From Pseudomonas sp. HR96 (GTDB lineage: Bacteria; Pseudomonadota; Gammaproteobacteria; Pseudomonadales; Pseudomonadaceae), in contig NZ_CP139141.1 of assembly GCF_034059295.1 (NCBI RefSeq), positions 4,199,001-4,263,000 on the forward strand: 64,000 bases of DNA, read 5' to 3'. The first letter of the stretch is position 1. Each line of letters opens with the position of its first letter. Positions 16,883-24,770 of this stretch are shown in pieces. Below the pieces are notes generated by a model. It had not been told where the DNA came from. It was given only the letters and a program-made list of their open reading frames with translations, and made no database searches. Both the position numbers and the translations under genes were made by a program.

Positions 16883-18856
16883 TCAGAATGAATACTTGAC
16901 GTTCAAGCCGATGTTGTCGCGGTCGCGCATGGCGTTGCTCTGCCCGCCGCCGTAGAACTCGGTGTATTGCAGCTCGGCTTCCAGGCGGTTCTGGTACTGC
17001 GCGCGCACCCCCAGCGAATAGGCCTTGCGGCCCTCGATGAAATTGCCGGTCTGGTGCGAGTTGCCCTTGATGTCGTCCTTGTAGACGGCGAACGGCGAGA
17101 CATTGACCCCGCCGATCAGGTCGTTCCAGGTGCCGACCAGCATCAGGGTGGCGCCGTAGGCATTGCGGGTGATCTGCGTGTCGTCGCCAAAGCCGGCGAG
17201 GTAGCCCAGGTTGGCGCGACTGCTGTAGTAGCGGCGGCTGCCGTCGAAGGCGGTGTAGCGCAGGTCGCTGCCACGGATGTGCTCGGAGGCCAGCTCGAGC
17301 ACCCCGCTGAGGCCGTCGAAGCCCAGCCGCGGGCCGAAGTCGTAAAGGCTGCCGAGGGAAAAGTTGAACAGCTTGACGCGCTCGGCATTGGTGATTTCGT
17401 CGCCCAGGCGCACGTGCTGGCCGCCGATGTTGACCATGCCCCCGGCCGCCACCGCTGGCGCCTGCACCAGCAGGTCGGTGAGCAGGTCACTGGTGCTGGC
17501 GATGCCGATCGGCATGTTCGGCCGGTAGGTCAGCTCACCGAACAGCGACGCCTTGCCGAAATTGCTGTTGAAGCTGGTGCCGAACATGTGGATGTTCTCG
17601 ATGTACTCGCGCCGGCCACGCACCTGGTTGGCCACGTCCAGCGTGGCCATGCCGCCCACCGCCTGGCTGACGCCCCCGCGCACCGCCTGGGCGATCGGCC
17701 CATTGGGGTTGGCGGCGATCGCCCCCTGCAGCTGGGCCAGGGTCAGGCCCAGCTGCGCGGCCACCTGCTGTTGCACCACCGGGGTGGCGGCCGCGGCCAG
17801 GCCGGCCAGGTCCAGGCCGGGGTAGGCGCCGAGGTCGGCGTGAATGGTCGGCTCCTTGGCGTGGTAGTTGACGAAATAGAAGCCGAACTCAGTATTGTTC
17901 AGTTGTTCGGCCACGTAGCGCAGCGCCAGGCCGAACTGACCGTCGTCGCGAGCGTTGAGGTCCGAACCGATGCTGGCGACCTTGAGATTGCCGCTGGCGT
18001 CCACCCCCGGGCCGCCCTGCAGACCGCCGATGCCCAGCGCGCTGAGGCTGCGGTACAGCGGGTTCAACGCGCCGAGTTCGGGCGCTGCGGCATAGGCTGT
18101 GTTGCCGCCGGCGGCGAACAGGTCGGTTTCGGCAAAGTAGGTGCCCACCGGGTCGATCTGCGATTCCTTCCAGTTGAACTGGTAGAAGGCTTCGGCCGAG
18201 AGGTTGTCGCTCAGGCCCAGGGTGAAATTCAGCGCCTCGACCGGCATCAGCACTTCCTTGAGCTCGGCACCCGGCAGGCGGAACTGTGTGATGTTGATCG
18301 GGTTGGTGGTGTTGACCCCGCCGCGGTAGAACATGCCCTCGCCCCAGTTGAACACCTGCCGCCCCAGCCGCGCGCCGAGCGGCAGGCCGCCCACTTGCCA
18401 GTTGCCATAGACATAGGCGTCGAGAATTTCTGCATGCCGCCCGGCGCGGTCGCGGGTGCCATCGGTGAAGCGGGTGTTGTCGGGAAAGTTCTGGCTGGGC
18501 TGCGGCGGCTGGTCGTTGTCCGCGTAATCGGTTCGCCGGCCCATGATGCGCGAGTCGTAGAAGGCCGAGCCACGCAGGAACAGGCCGTAGTTCTGGTACG
18601 ACAGCTCGAGATCGCTGGTGACCTTGTACACCTCTGAAACCGTGCCCGGATTGAAGTTGCGATTGCCGTCATTGGTGTTGACGTCGTCGTTGTCCTTGTC
18701 ACGCCCCTGCACCCGCCACAGCTGCCCATAGGACAAGGTGGTGTCGAAGGACCCGCGCAACTCGTCCTCCAGCAGGCTGAACTCAACGGCGGCGGCAGGC
18801 CCACAGGCCAGCAAGGGCAACAGCCCAGCCAGGGCTCCGGCAGGTTGGATACGCAT
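16883..18856 (-). CDS. DUF1302 outer-membrane-type protein
   Basis: A 657-residue DUF1302 protein with a signal peptide (GLLPLLACGPAAAVEF) and a predicted beta-barrel: alternating strands, a large share of Asn/Gly/Tyr loops, and a C-terminal strand ending in Phe (NIGLNVKYSF), the usual outer-membrane assembly signal. The family start SLLEDELRGSFDTTLSYG is clear. First gene of the DUF1302-DUF1329-YCF48-MMPL operon, with a sigma-54 promoter match ~60-75 bp upstream of its ATG. Together they resemble a trans-envelope route for a lipid-like molecule. Confidence 0.85.
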   Translation of the reverse strand: MRIQPAGALAGLLPLLACGPAAAVEFSLLEDELRGSFDTTLSYGQLWRVQGRDKDNDDVNTNDGNRNFNPGTVSEVYKVTSDLELSYQNYGLFLRGSAFYDSRIMGRRTDYADNDQPPQPSQNFPDNTRFTDGTRDRAGRHAEILDAYVYGNWQVGGLPLGARLGRQVFNWGEGMFYRGGVNTTNPINITQFRLPGAELKEVLMPVEALNFTLGLSDNLSAEAFYQFNWKESQIDPVGTYFAETDLFAAGGNTAYAAAPELGALNPLYRSLSALGIGGLQGGPGVDASGNLKVASIGSDLNARDDGQFGLALRYVAEQLNNTEFGFYFVNYHAKEPTIHADLGAYPGLDLAGLAAAATPVVQQQVAAQLGLTLAQLQGAIAANPNGPIAQAVRGGVSQAVGGMATLDVANQVRGRREYIENIHMFGTSFNSNFGKASLFGELTYRPNMPIGIASTSDLLTDLLVQAPAVAAGGMVNIGGQHVRLGDEITNAERVKLFNFSLGSLYDFGPRLGFDGLSGVLELASEHIRGSDLRYTAFDGSRRYYSSRANLGYLAGFGDDTQITRNAYGATLMLVGTWNDLIGGVNVSPFAVYKDDIKGNSHQTGNFIEGRKAYSLGVRAQYQNRLEAELQYTEFYGGGQSNAMRDRDNIGLNVKYSF

Positions 18857-18916
18857 GGGGAATCTCCCTGATTCTCTTTTTAAGAGTAAGTCTTGTTGTG
18901 TTGGCGCAAGGGAGAG

Positions 18917-18932
18917 TGCAAGGGAAGTGCCA
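18917..18932 (-). promoter_or_regulatory. Sigma-54 promoter of the DUF1302 operon
   Basis: Minus strand reads TGGCACTTCCCTTGCA. This has the -24 GG and -12 GC dinucleotides with the required 10 nt between them and matches TGGCAC-N5-TTGC almost perfectly. A transcript would start about 50 nt before the ATG at 18856. No enhancer-binding protein gene is in the window. Confidence 0.75.
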
Positions 18933-19222
18933 GCGAAGGGCTGCGTTAGTTTGAAATATTATGGAACAATTAGTTTGGCTGAGGGGTAGCCGAGTTGTGG
19001 AGTCCGCCTCGGCAAGATCAGGTTTTATTGTCAAACAATCTTACAGAAAGATACTGAAATAGTTGCCCGCCTATCTTAGGCGATTGACGGTCAGCAACCC
19101 CATAGTTGTTTCAGAAGAAATCATACCAACTAAGGTAACTTTTCCTACAAGTAACAAAAAAGGTGTTACCTGTGATTGCAGGTAACACCTTTGGGTGTTG
19201 TGGGGTACGTCTTACGACTCAA
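18933..19222. other. AT-rich intergenic stretch with small inverted repeats
   Basis: No gene is visible. The stretch is more AT-rich than its surroundings. It contains a short hairpin CGCCTATCTTAGGCG near 19070-19085, an imperfect CTGAAA...TTTCAG inverted pair around it (about 19050-19115), and the terminator at 19159. It would also be the upstream activating region for the sigma-54 promoter. Confidence 0.5.
19159..19192 (-). terminator. Rho-independent terminator for pepN
   Basis: Perfect 14-bp stem AAAGGTGTTACCTG / CAGGTAACACCTTT with a 6-nt loop. On the minus strand the stem is followed by a run of T (the AAAAAA at 19156-19161 on plus). It lies ~225 bp after the pepN stop and is oriented to end pepN transcription, protecting the DUF1302 promoter region. 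Confidence 0.8.
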
Positions 19223-19400
19223 TTGTGGCCGGTGGTGGCCATATTGGACATTTCGCCATACGCCTGGAAGATCAAACCGGCCTGGCGGCCTCTCGGGGAC
19301 TTGGCCCCCTCCCACGTCGGGCGCGAAACCAATGTGGGAGGGGGCGCAGACCCCGAGAGGCCGCCAGGCCGGCCTTGAGATTCAATCACGGCCACCATCG
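19223..19400. repeat. Single REP-like inverted pair
   Basis: One copy of the composite repeat: GTGGCCATATTGGACATTTC, then GATCAAACCGGCCTGGCGGCC with CCCCCTCCCACGTCG, a GGCGCGAAACCA spacer, and the inverted arm GTGGGAGGGGGCGCAGACCC ending in a GGCC-rich tract. It occupies most of the gap after pepN. Confidence 0.8.
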
Positions 19401-19417
19401 GCTAGAGCGCCCCCCCA

Positions 19418-22075
19418 TCAAGCCAGGCTTTTACTCACCACCTCATACACATCACTGGACAGCTCCCCGGAGGCACGGATGCGCTCCAGCTCGGCCTTCA
19501 TCAGCGCCTGGCGGGCGCTGTCGTATTTGCGCCAGCGGGTCAGCGGCGCCAGTTGCCGCGAGGCGATCTGCGGGTTGGTGGCGTTGAGCTGGATCACCAG
19601 GTCGGCGATGAAGCGATAGCCCGAACCGTCGGCGGCGTGGAAGTTGATGAGGTTCTGCCCGGCAAAGCTGCCGATCAGCGCGCGCACCTTGTTCGGGTTC
19701 TTCAGGGTGAAGGCCGGGTGCTGCATCAGCGCCTTGACCCGGGCCAAACCGCCAGGCAAGGGGCTGGCCGCCTGCACGCTGAACCATTGGTCCATGACCA
19801 GCGGGTTGTCCTTGAACTGCTCGGCGAAGGTTGCCAGCGCCGCATCGCATTCGGCGGTGAAGGGCGAGTTGACCAGCACGGCCAGCGCGGTGAGGCGCTC
19901 GGTCATGTTGTCGGCGTTGGCGAACTGCTCCTGGGCGGCGGCGAGGACCTCTGGCCGACCACTGAGCATCAGGTACGACAAGGCGATGTTCTGCAGCGCG
20001 CGGCGGGCGAAGTGTTCGGCTTCGGCGACGTACTCGGTGGTTTTCGAGACGCCACGGTTGGCCTGGTAACGCTGCCACAGGGTGTCGAACAGGCTGTCGG
20101 CGAGTTGTTTGCGGGCGAACTCGCGGGCGGCATGAATGGCCTCGACGTCGGCCACTTCGCTGATCTCGGTGAGGTAGGCCTCGCTGGGCAGCGACAGCAG
20201 CTCGGTGACCATGGCGGGGTCCAGCTCGGGGTTGTCCAATACCGTGCCCAGCGCCCTGATCAAACGCGGGTCCATGACCAGCGGCTGGCCGGCCTGGTGT
20301 TGGCCGATCAACTCCTGCAGCACCTGCACGGCCAGTTGCTGAGTGGCATCCCAGCGGTTGAAGCCGTCGCTGTCGTGCTGCATCAGGTACATCAGTTGGT
20401 CGCGGTCGTAGGGGAAGCTCAGCTTGACCGGCGCGCTGAAGCCGCGCAGCAGCGACGGCAGCGGTTTTTCCGGGACGTCGACGAAGGTGAAGGTCTGCTC
20501 GGCCTCGGTCACCGAGAGCACGCGGCTGGTGCCGACATCGCCCTCCTCACCCTGCAGGCGCACGCTCAGGCCGCGGCCCTGGCTGTCGAGCAGGCCCATG
20601 GCGACCGGGATCACGAACGGCAGTTTGTCGACCTTGTCCGGGGTTGCCGGGCAGCTCTGGCGGAAGGTCAGGCGGTAGGTTTGCGCGGCGGCGTCATAGG
20701 CCTCGCTGACCGCCAGGCGCGGCGTGCCGGCCTGGCTGTACCAGCGCTTGAACTGGGTCAGGTCGACGCCGTTGGCGTCTTCCATGGCCTTGACGAAATC
20801 GTCGCAGGTCACCGCCTGGCCGTCGTGGCGCTCGAAGTACAGGTCGCTGCCCTTGCGAAAGCCTTGCGGCCCCAGCAGGGTGTGGAGCATGCCGACCACT
20901 TCCGAGCCCTTCTCGTACACGGTCAGGGTGTAGAAGTTGGAGATCTCGATGAAGCTCTCCGGGCGTACGGCGTGGGCCATGGGGCCGGCGTCTTCGGCGA
21001 ACTGGTGGGTGCGCAGGAAGGCCACGTCCTGGATGCGTTTGACCGTGGCCGAGTTCATGTCGGCGGAGAAGCCGGAGTCGCGGAACACCGTGAAGCCTTC
21101 CTTGAGCGACAACTGGAACCAGTCGCGGCAGGTCACGCGGTTGCCCGACCAGTTGTGGAAATACTCGTGGGCGACGATCGCCTCGACCCGCTGGTGCGCC
21201 GCGTCGGTGGCGGTTTCGGCGCGGGCCAGCACGGCGCTGGAGTTGAAGATGTTGAGGCCCTTGTTCTCCATGGCGCCCATGTTGAAGTCGTTGACCGCGA
21301 CGATCATGAAGATGTCCAGGTCGTACTCGCGGCCATACACCTCTTCGTCCCAGCGCATGGACTTCTGCAGGCTGGTCATGGCGTGCTGGCACTTGTCGAT
21401 GTTTTCCGGCTCGACGTAGATGCGCAGGGTCACCTCGCGCCCGGACATCGTGGTGAACTTGTCCTCCACGCACCACAGGTCGCCGGCCACCAGCGCGAAC
21501 AGGTAGGCCGGTTTCATGAACGGGTCTTCCCAGGTGGCCCAGTGCCGGTCGTCACCCTCGGGGCCGCTGGCCACCGGGTTGCCGTTGGACAGCAGGATCG
21601 GGTACGCCAGCTTGTCGGCGCTGAGCGTGGTGGTGAAGCGGCTCATCACGTCCGGGCGGTCGAGGTAATAGGTGATCTTGCGAAAGCCTTCGGCCTCGCA
21701 CTGGGTGCAGAACATGCCGCTGGACTTGTACAGGCCTTCCAGCGCGGTGTTGGTTTCGGGGTGGATGCGCACGCTGGTGTCGAGGCTGAAGCTGGCGCTG
21801 GCCGGGTGTACGGTCAGGTGATTGTCGTCGACCTGGTAGTCGCCGGCACTCAGCTCTTTATCGCCCAGGGCGACCGCAAGCAACTCCAGCGCCTGGCCGT
21901 CGAGCACCAACGGCGGCAGGGAAGCGTCCAGCTCGGGATTGCGGCGCATCACCAGCTGGGTGTGCACCAGGGTGTGGTCGTCATGCAGTTCGAAGGTCAG
22001 GTGGGTTTCGTCGATCAGGTAATCGGGCGCCTGATAGTCCTTGAGGTAGATCATCTTCGGCTGTTCGGTGCGCAT
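19418..22075 (-). CDS. pepN: Aminopeptidase N
   Basis: An 885-residue M1 zinc aminopeptidase removing N-terminal residues from peptides in the cytoplasm. Diagnostic motifs: the exopeptidase motif GAMEN at 267-271, the zinc site HEYFH at 303-307 and the downstream Glu in KEGFTVFRD. The N-terminal beta-domain (YLKDYQAPDYLIDETHLTFEL) and the long alpha-helical C-terminus match the E. coli PepN type. I keep the first ATG because AGAAGGA lies 9 nt before it; an ATG seven codons later is the alternative. A hairpin terminator follows at 19159. Confidence 0.95.
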   Translation of the reverse strand: MRTEQPKMIYLKDYQAPDYLIDETHLTFELHDDHTLVHTQLVMRRNPELDASLPPLVLDGQALELLAVALGDKELSAGDYQVDDNHLTVHPASASFSLDTSVRIHPETNTALEGLYKSSGMFCTQCEAEGFRKITYYLDRPDVMSRFTTTLSADKLAYPILLSNGNPVASGPEGDDRHWATWEDPFMKPAYLFALVAGDLWCVEDKFTTMSGREVTLRIYVEPENIDKCQHAMTSLQKSMRWDEEVYGREYDLDIFMIVAVNDFNMGAMENKGLNIFNSSAVLARAETATDAAHQRVEAIVAHEYFHNWSGNRVTCRDWFQLSLKEGFTVFRDSGFSADMNSATVKRIQDVAFLRTHQFAEDAGPMAHAVRPESFIEISNFYTLTVYEKGSEVVGMLHTLLGPQGFRKGSDLYFERHDGQAVTCDDFVKAMEDANGVDLTQFKRWYSQAGTPRLAVSEAYDAAAQTYRLTFRQSCPATPDKVDKLPFVIPVAMGLLDSQGRGLSVRLQGEEGDVGTSRVLSVTEAEQTFTFVDVPEKPLPSLLRGFSAPVKLSFPYDRDQLMYLMQHDSDGFNRWDATQQLAVQVLQELIGQHQAGQPLVMDPRLIRALGTVLDNPELDPAMVTELLSLPSEAYLTEISEVADVEAIHAAREFARKQLADSLFDTLWQRYQANRGVSKTTEYVAEAEHFARRALQNIALSYLMLSGRPEVLAAAQEQFANADNMTERLTALAVLVNSPFTAECDAALATFAEQFKDNPLVMDQWFSVQAASPLPGGLARVKALMQHPAFTLKNPNKVRALIGSFAGQNLINFHAADGSGYRFIADLVIQLNATNPQIASRQLAPLTRWRKYDSARQALMKAELERIRASGELSSDVYEVVSKSLA

Positions 22076-22113
22076 GCGAAATTCCTTCTGTCCCTTCGGC
22101 TATGGGTTATCGG

Positions 22114-22911
22114 TTAGTGCTGCACGGCAAGCTGATACGCCGTGTATTTACGAATATTGATCACGCCGGTGTCGAATATCAGGTATTGACCCTTGATCCC
22201 CAGCAGCGTGCCCTCGGCCACCGGGTTCTTGTCCAGGTTGAAGCTGACCACCTTGGTCGGGTAGGCCTGCACCGGGTAGCGGATCTCCAGGGGCTGTACG
22301 TCCAGCAACGGCTGAATGGCCTGCAGGCCGAAACGCGCCTGGAGCATGTGGATGCCGGCTGCGCAGCTGTCGAACAGCTGCTCGCGCACGGCCACCAGGT
22401 CGACCTTCTGCGCATCGCCCTTGAGCAGCGCGCGCCAGTTGGTGCGGTCAGCTACCTGGGAGCGGAACAGGTCTTCGACCAGGCCGGACTGCTGGCGAGT
22501 GGCGACACGCATGATCGGCAGCGCCTGGCTGGCGCCCTGGTCGAGCCAGCGAGTCGGCAGCTGGGTGGCGCGGGTGATGCCGACCTTGATCCCGGAGGAG
22601 TTGGCGAGGTACACGACGTGGTCGGTCATGCAGAACTGCTCGCCCCAGACCGGGTCGCGGCAGGTGCCGGCGTCGTAATGGCATTTCTCCGGGCTCATGA
22701 TGCACACGTCGCACTGCGCCAGCTTGGTCATGCACGGATAGCAGTAGCCCTGGCTGAAGCTGGTCTTGGTCTTGCGCCCGCAATTGACGCAGTGGATGGC
22801 ACCCAGGTATTCCAGACGCAGCGTGCGGCCAATCAGCGGGTTGACCGGGATGCGCAGCTCGCCGAGGCGCAACTGGTATTGCACGGTGTCGTCTTGCAGC
22901 GCCGTGGACAT
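22114..22911 (-). CDS. DUF2797 zinc-ribbon protein
   Basis: A 265-residue DUF2797 protein of unknown function. The N-terminal third holds many cysteines that look like metal ligands (CVNCGRK, GYCYPCMTK, CDVC, later C residues in KCHYDAGTCRD and EQFC), followed by a mixed domain with GIKVGITRATQLPTRWLDQG that resembles a GIY-YIG-like nuclease fold segment (inference). I chose the ATG at 22911 because the conserved N-terminus (MSTALQDDTVQYQLRLGEL) starts there; the open frame upstream overlaps the yeaC-like gene. It probably shares a transcript with that gene. Confidence 0.8.
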   Translation of the reverse strand: MSTALQDDTVQYQLRLGELRIPVNPLIGRTLRLEYLGAIHCVNCGRKTKTSFSQGYCYPCMTKLAQCDVCIMSPEKCHYDAGTCRDPVWGEQFCMTDHVVYLANSSGIKVGITRATQLPTRWLDQGASQALPIMRVATRQQSGLVEDLFRSQVADRTNWRALLKGDAQKVDLVAVREQLFDSCAAGIHMLQARFGLQAIQPLLDVQPLEIRYPVQAYPTKVVSFNLDKNPVAEGTLLGIKGQYLIFDTGVINIRKYTAYQLAVQH

Positions 22912-22949
22912 CTTGTTGACCGCGCCACGGCCCAGCTCTTGGAGTTGAA

Positions 22950-23210
22950 TCAATGGATAGCGTCCGACTTGAACAGGATGTTTTCCACCGGCACCGACTT
23001 CGACGAGCACTCCTGCGGGCCCATGTAGCCGGTGCGCTGGTCTTCGGGCAGGTTTTGCAGTTCCCAGGCGATGACCGCCTGCAAAGACAACTCTTTCTGC
23101 TCGGTGGTGAGCTTGCGGCCGTCCGACCATTTGCCGATTTCCACGGCGAGCTTGAGGCTCTCGTAGATTTCCGGGGTAATGTTTTCAATCATGTGAGCAA
23201 AGGATGACAT
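22950..23210 (-). CDS. YeaC-like DUF1315 protein, 86 aa
   Basis: Small conserved cytoplasmic protein of the YeaC/DUF1315 family, 86 residues. The family pattern is visible: ITPEIYESLKLAVEIGKW near the start, then GRKLTTEQKELSLQAVIAWE, and a late CSS motif. Function unknown. The ATG at 23210 starts the family's normal N-terminus (MSSFAHMIENI); the longer open frame above it is noise. It sits 38 nt before the DUF2797 gene on the same strand, a common pairing. Confidence 0.85.
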   Translation of the reverse strand: MSSFAHMIENITPEIYESLKLAVEIGKWSDGRKLTTEQKELSLQAVIAWELQNLPEDQRTGYMGPQECSSKSVPVENILFKSDAIH

Positions 23211-23274
23211 GCGCTGGCCTCCGAAATGATGGCTGCAGTTTACCGGTGGCAGGGAAATCAGGACAGGGCCAACA

Positions 23275-23346
23275 GATCGGGGGCTATGCCCCCTCCCACC
23301 TGGGTATGCGATCGGCGTGGGAGGGGCACCGCCCCGGGCTGTTGAT
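23275..23346. repeat. REP-like inverted pair
   Basis: GGGGGCTATGCCCCCTCCCA, a short spacer, then the inverted arm GTGGGAGGGGCACCGCCCC. It sits between the TPR gene stop (23348) and the yeaC-like gene, where it may serve as a bidirectional hairpin. Confidence 0.75.
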
Positions 23347-23347
23347 T

Positions 23348-24271
23348 TCAGAACTCCTTGGACAACCGCACCTGCACCAGCTCCTTGTCCAGGGCGCGCT
23401 TGAAGATCTGCGGTGCGGCGAAGGTGTAGACGACGAACGCCAGCCACACCCAATCGATGACCTGGGCCACTTGTGGGTAGCCCTGCTGGGTGATGGCGAT
23501 CACCGATACCCGGAACAGCACGAACATCCCCAGCAGGATGACGATGGCGCGGGTGGTGCCGCGTTCGCTCATCCACGCATTGAGCCGCCACCAGAAGCTC
23601 AGGAACAGGCTTTCGCGGGCCTTGACCGCGGTGATCAGGTGCAGCGCGGCGCGGTCGTTGGCGTTTTCCTGCAGGGCCCAGATGGCGTGCTCGCGGGCAC
23701 CGGCGGTGTCACCGCGGCGCAACAGCAGGTGGCCCAGCACCACCACCGCGCCGGGGTGGCCAGGGTCGCTCTGCAAGGCTTCGCGGGCAAACGCCTCGGC
23801 CTGCTCCCAGTGCCCCTCGCTGCGATGGTATTGGGCCATCGCGACCAGGTTGGCAGGGTCGTTGGGGCTCAGTTCGAGGGCTTTGTGCAGTTGTTCCAGG
23901 CGCGGCGCCGAGCGCCCGGTGAGGCTATAAAGCTCGGCCAGGGTGCGGTGGTACAGCGGATTGAGCGGCTCCATGTCGAGCAACTGGCGCAGGTGCTGTT
24001 CGGCGCTCTTGAACTGGCGCAGGGCCATGGCCACCACCGCCATGGCGTAGTGCGCCACTGGCAGTTCCGGGTTGAAGGCCAGCGCCAGGCGCGATTCGGC
24101 GCGGGCGGCATGGACCCGGCGCATGTTGATCAAGCAGATCGCCAGCAGCGCATGGGCCTCGGCATGTTCACCGTCTTCGGCCAGCAGCTGGCGCAGGCTG
24201 TCGATGGCGCCGTCGTTGTGCCCGGCTTGCAGGCGCTGGTAGGCCAGTTGCAGCAGGTAGGAAGCATTCAT
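23348..24271 (-). CDS. TPR protein with C-terminal membrane anchor
   Basis: A 307-residue protein with about five to six tetratricopeptide repeats over residues 1-210 (for example LLQLAYQRLQAGHNDGAIDSL, HYAMAVVAMALRQFKSAEQHL, AMAQYHRSEGHWEQAEAFA) followed by two hydrophobic helices (AIVILLGMFVLFRVSVIAI and DWVWLAFVVYTFAAPQIF). It should display a cytoplasmic protein-binding scaffold on the inner membrane. It is last in a tight run with a four-helix membrane protein (10-nt gap) and an AAA+ ATPase, and probably works with them. Exact role unknown. Confidence 0.75.
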   Translation of the reverse strand: MNASYLLQLAYQRLQAGHNDGAIDSLRQLLAEDGEHAEAHALLAICLINMRRVHAARAESRLALAFNPELPVAHYAMAVVAMALRQFKSAEQHLRQLLDMEPLNPLYHRTLAELYSLTGRSAPRLEQLHKALELSPNDPANLVAMAQYHRSEGHWEQAEAFAREALQSDPGHPGAVVVLGHLLLRRGDTAGAREHAIWALQENANDRAALHLITAVKARESLFLSFWWRLNAWMSERGTTRAIVILLGMFVLFRVSVIAITQQGYPQVAQVIDWVWLAFVVYTFAAPQIFKRALDKELVQVRLSKEF

Positions 24272-24281
24272 CGGCGACTCC

Positions 24282-24770
24282 TCAGCTCACGACCAGTAAC
24301 CACAGGGTATGGGGGATCGCGCTGATGATCGGGTCGCGCAGCACGAAGGTCGCCAGCAACACCACGACGATCCCGAAGCGGTTGAGCACCCCGCCGTAGT
24401 ACTGGTACAACTCGATGGTGGCGCTCTGCTGCACGAACAGCGCGTAGCCGATGGCCAGTTTCCAGATCAGCACCAGCAGCAGGGCGTATTGCCAGCTGGC
24501 CGCGCTGCGGATATAGCCCACATTCACGGCGTGCACGAGCATCAGGCCGATCACTACGCTACCGGCGATGCCGACCGCCACCAGCGTCAGTTCGCGGGTG
24601 CGAGTCGGGCTGCCGACGGCAACCGAGTTGAAGGCGAACCACGGCAGGCCCAGCCAGGTGCCGCCGAGCATCAGGCCCAGCAGCGGCCAGAGCGGCGACA
24701 CGGCCAGGCGTGCCCAGGCGCTGGGGCGCGGTTCGTCGTCGATACGATAGGTGCTACTGCGCGCAGCCAT
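24282..24770 (-). CDS. Polytopic membrane protein, 162 aa
   Basis: Unrecognised inner-membrane protein with a soluble N-terminal ~20 residues (SSTYRIDDEPRPSAW) and four predicted helices (WPLLGLMLGGTWLGLPWFAF, LVAVGIAGSVVIGLMLVHAV, YALLLVLIWKLAIGYALFV, FGIVVVLLATFVL). The ATG at 24770 overlaps the stop of the AAA+ gene by one base (TGATG), so translation is coupled. Its place between an AAA+ ATPase and a TPR membrane protein suggests one membrane complex. Confidence 0.7.
   Translation of the reverse strand: MAARSSTYRIDDEPRPSAWARLAVSPLWPLLGLMLGGTWLGLPWFAFNSVAVGSPTRTRELTLVAVGIAGSVVIGLMLVHAVNVGYIRSAASWQYALLLVLIWKLAIGYALFVQQSATIELYQYYGGVLNRFGIVVVLLATFVLRDPIISAIPHTLWLLVVS

Noticed and set aside
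18960..19020. tRNA- or hairpin-like stretch (GGCTGAGGGGTAGCCGAG)
   Set aside because: No cloverleaf, anticodon arm or T-loop consensus could be fitted.
19553..22117. 854-codon plus-strand frame
   Set aside because: Antisense to pepN, whose motifs are intact; no domain of its own.
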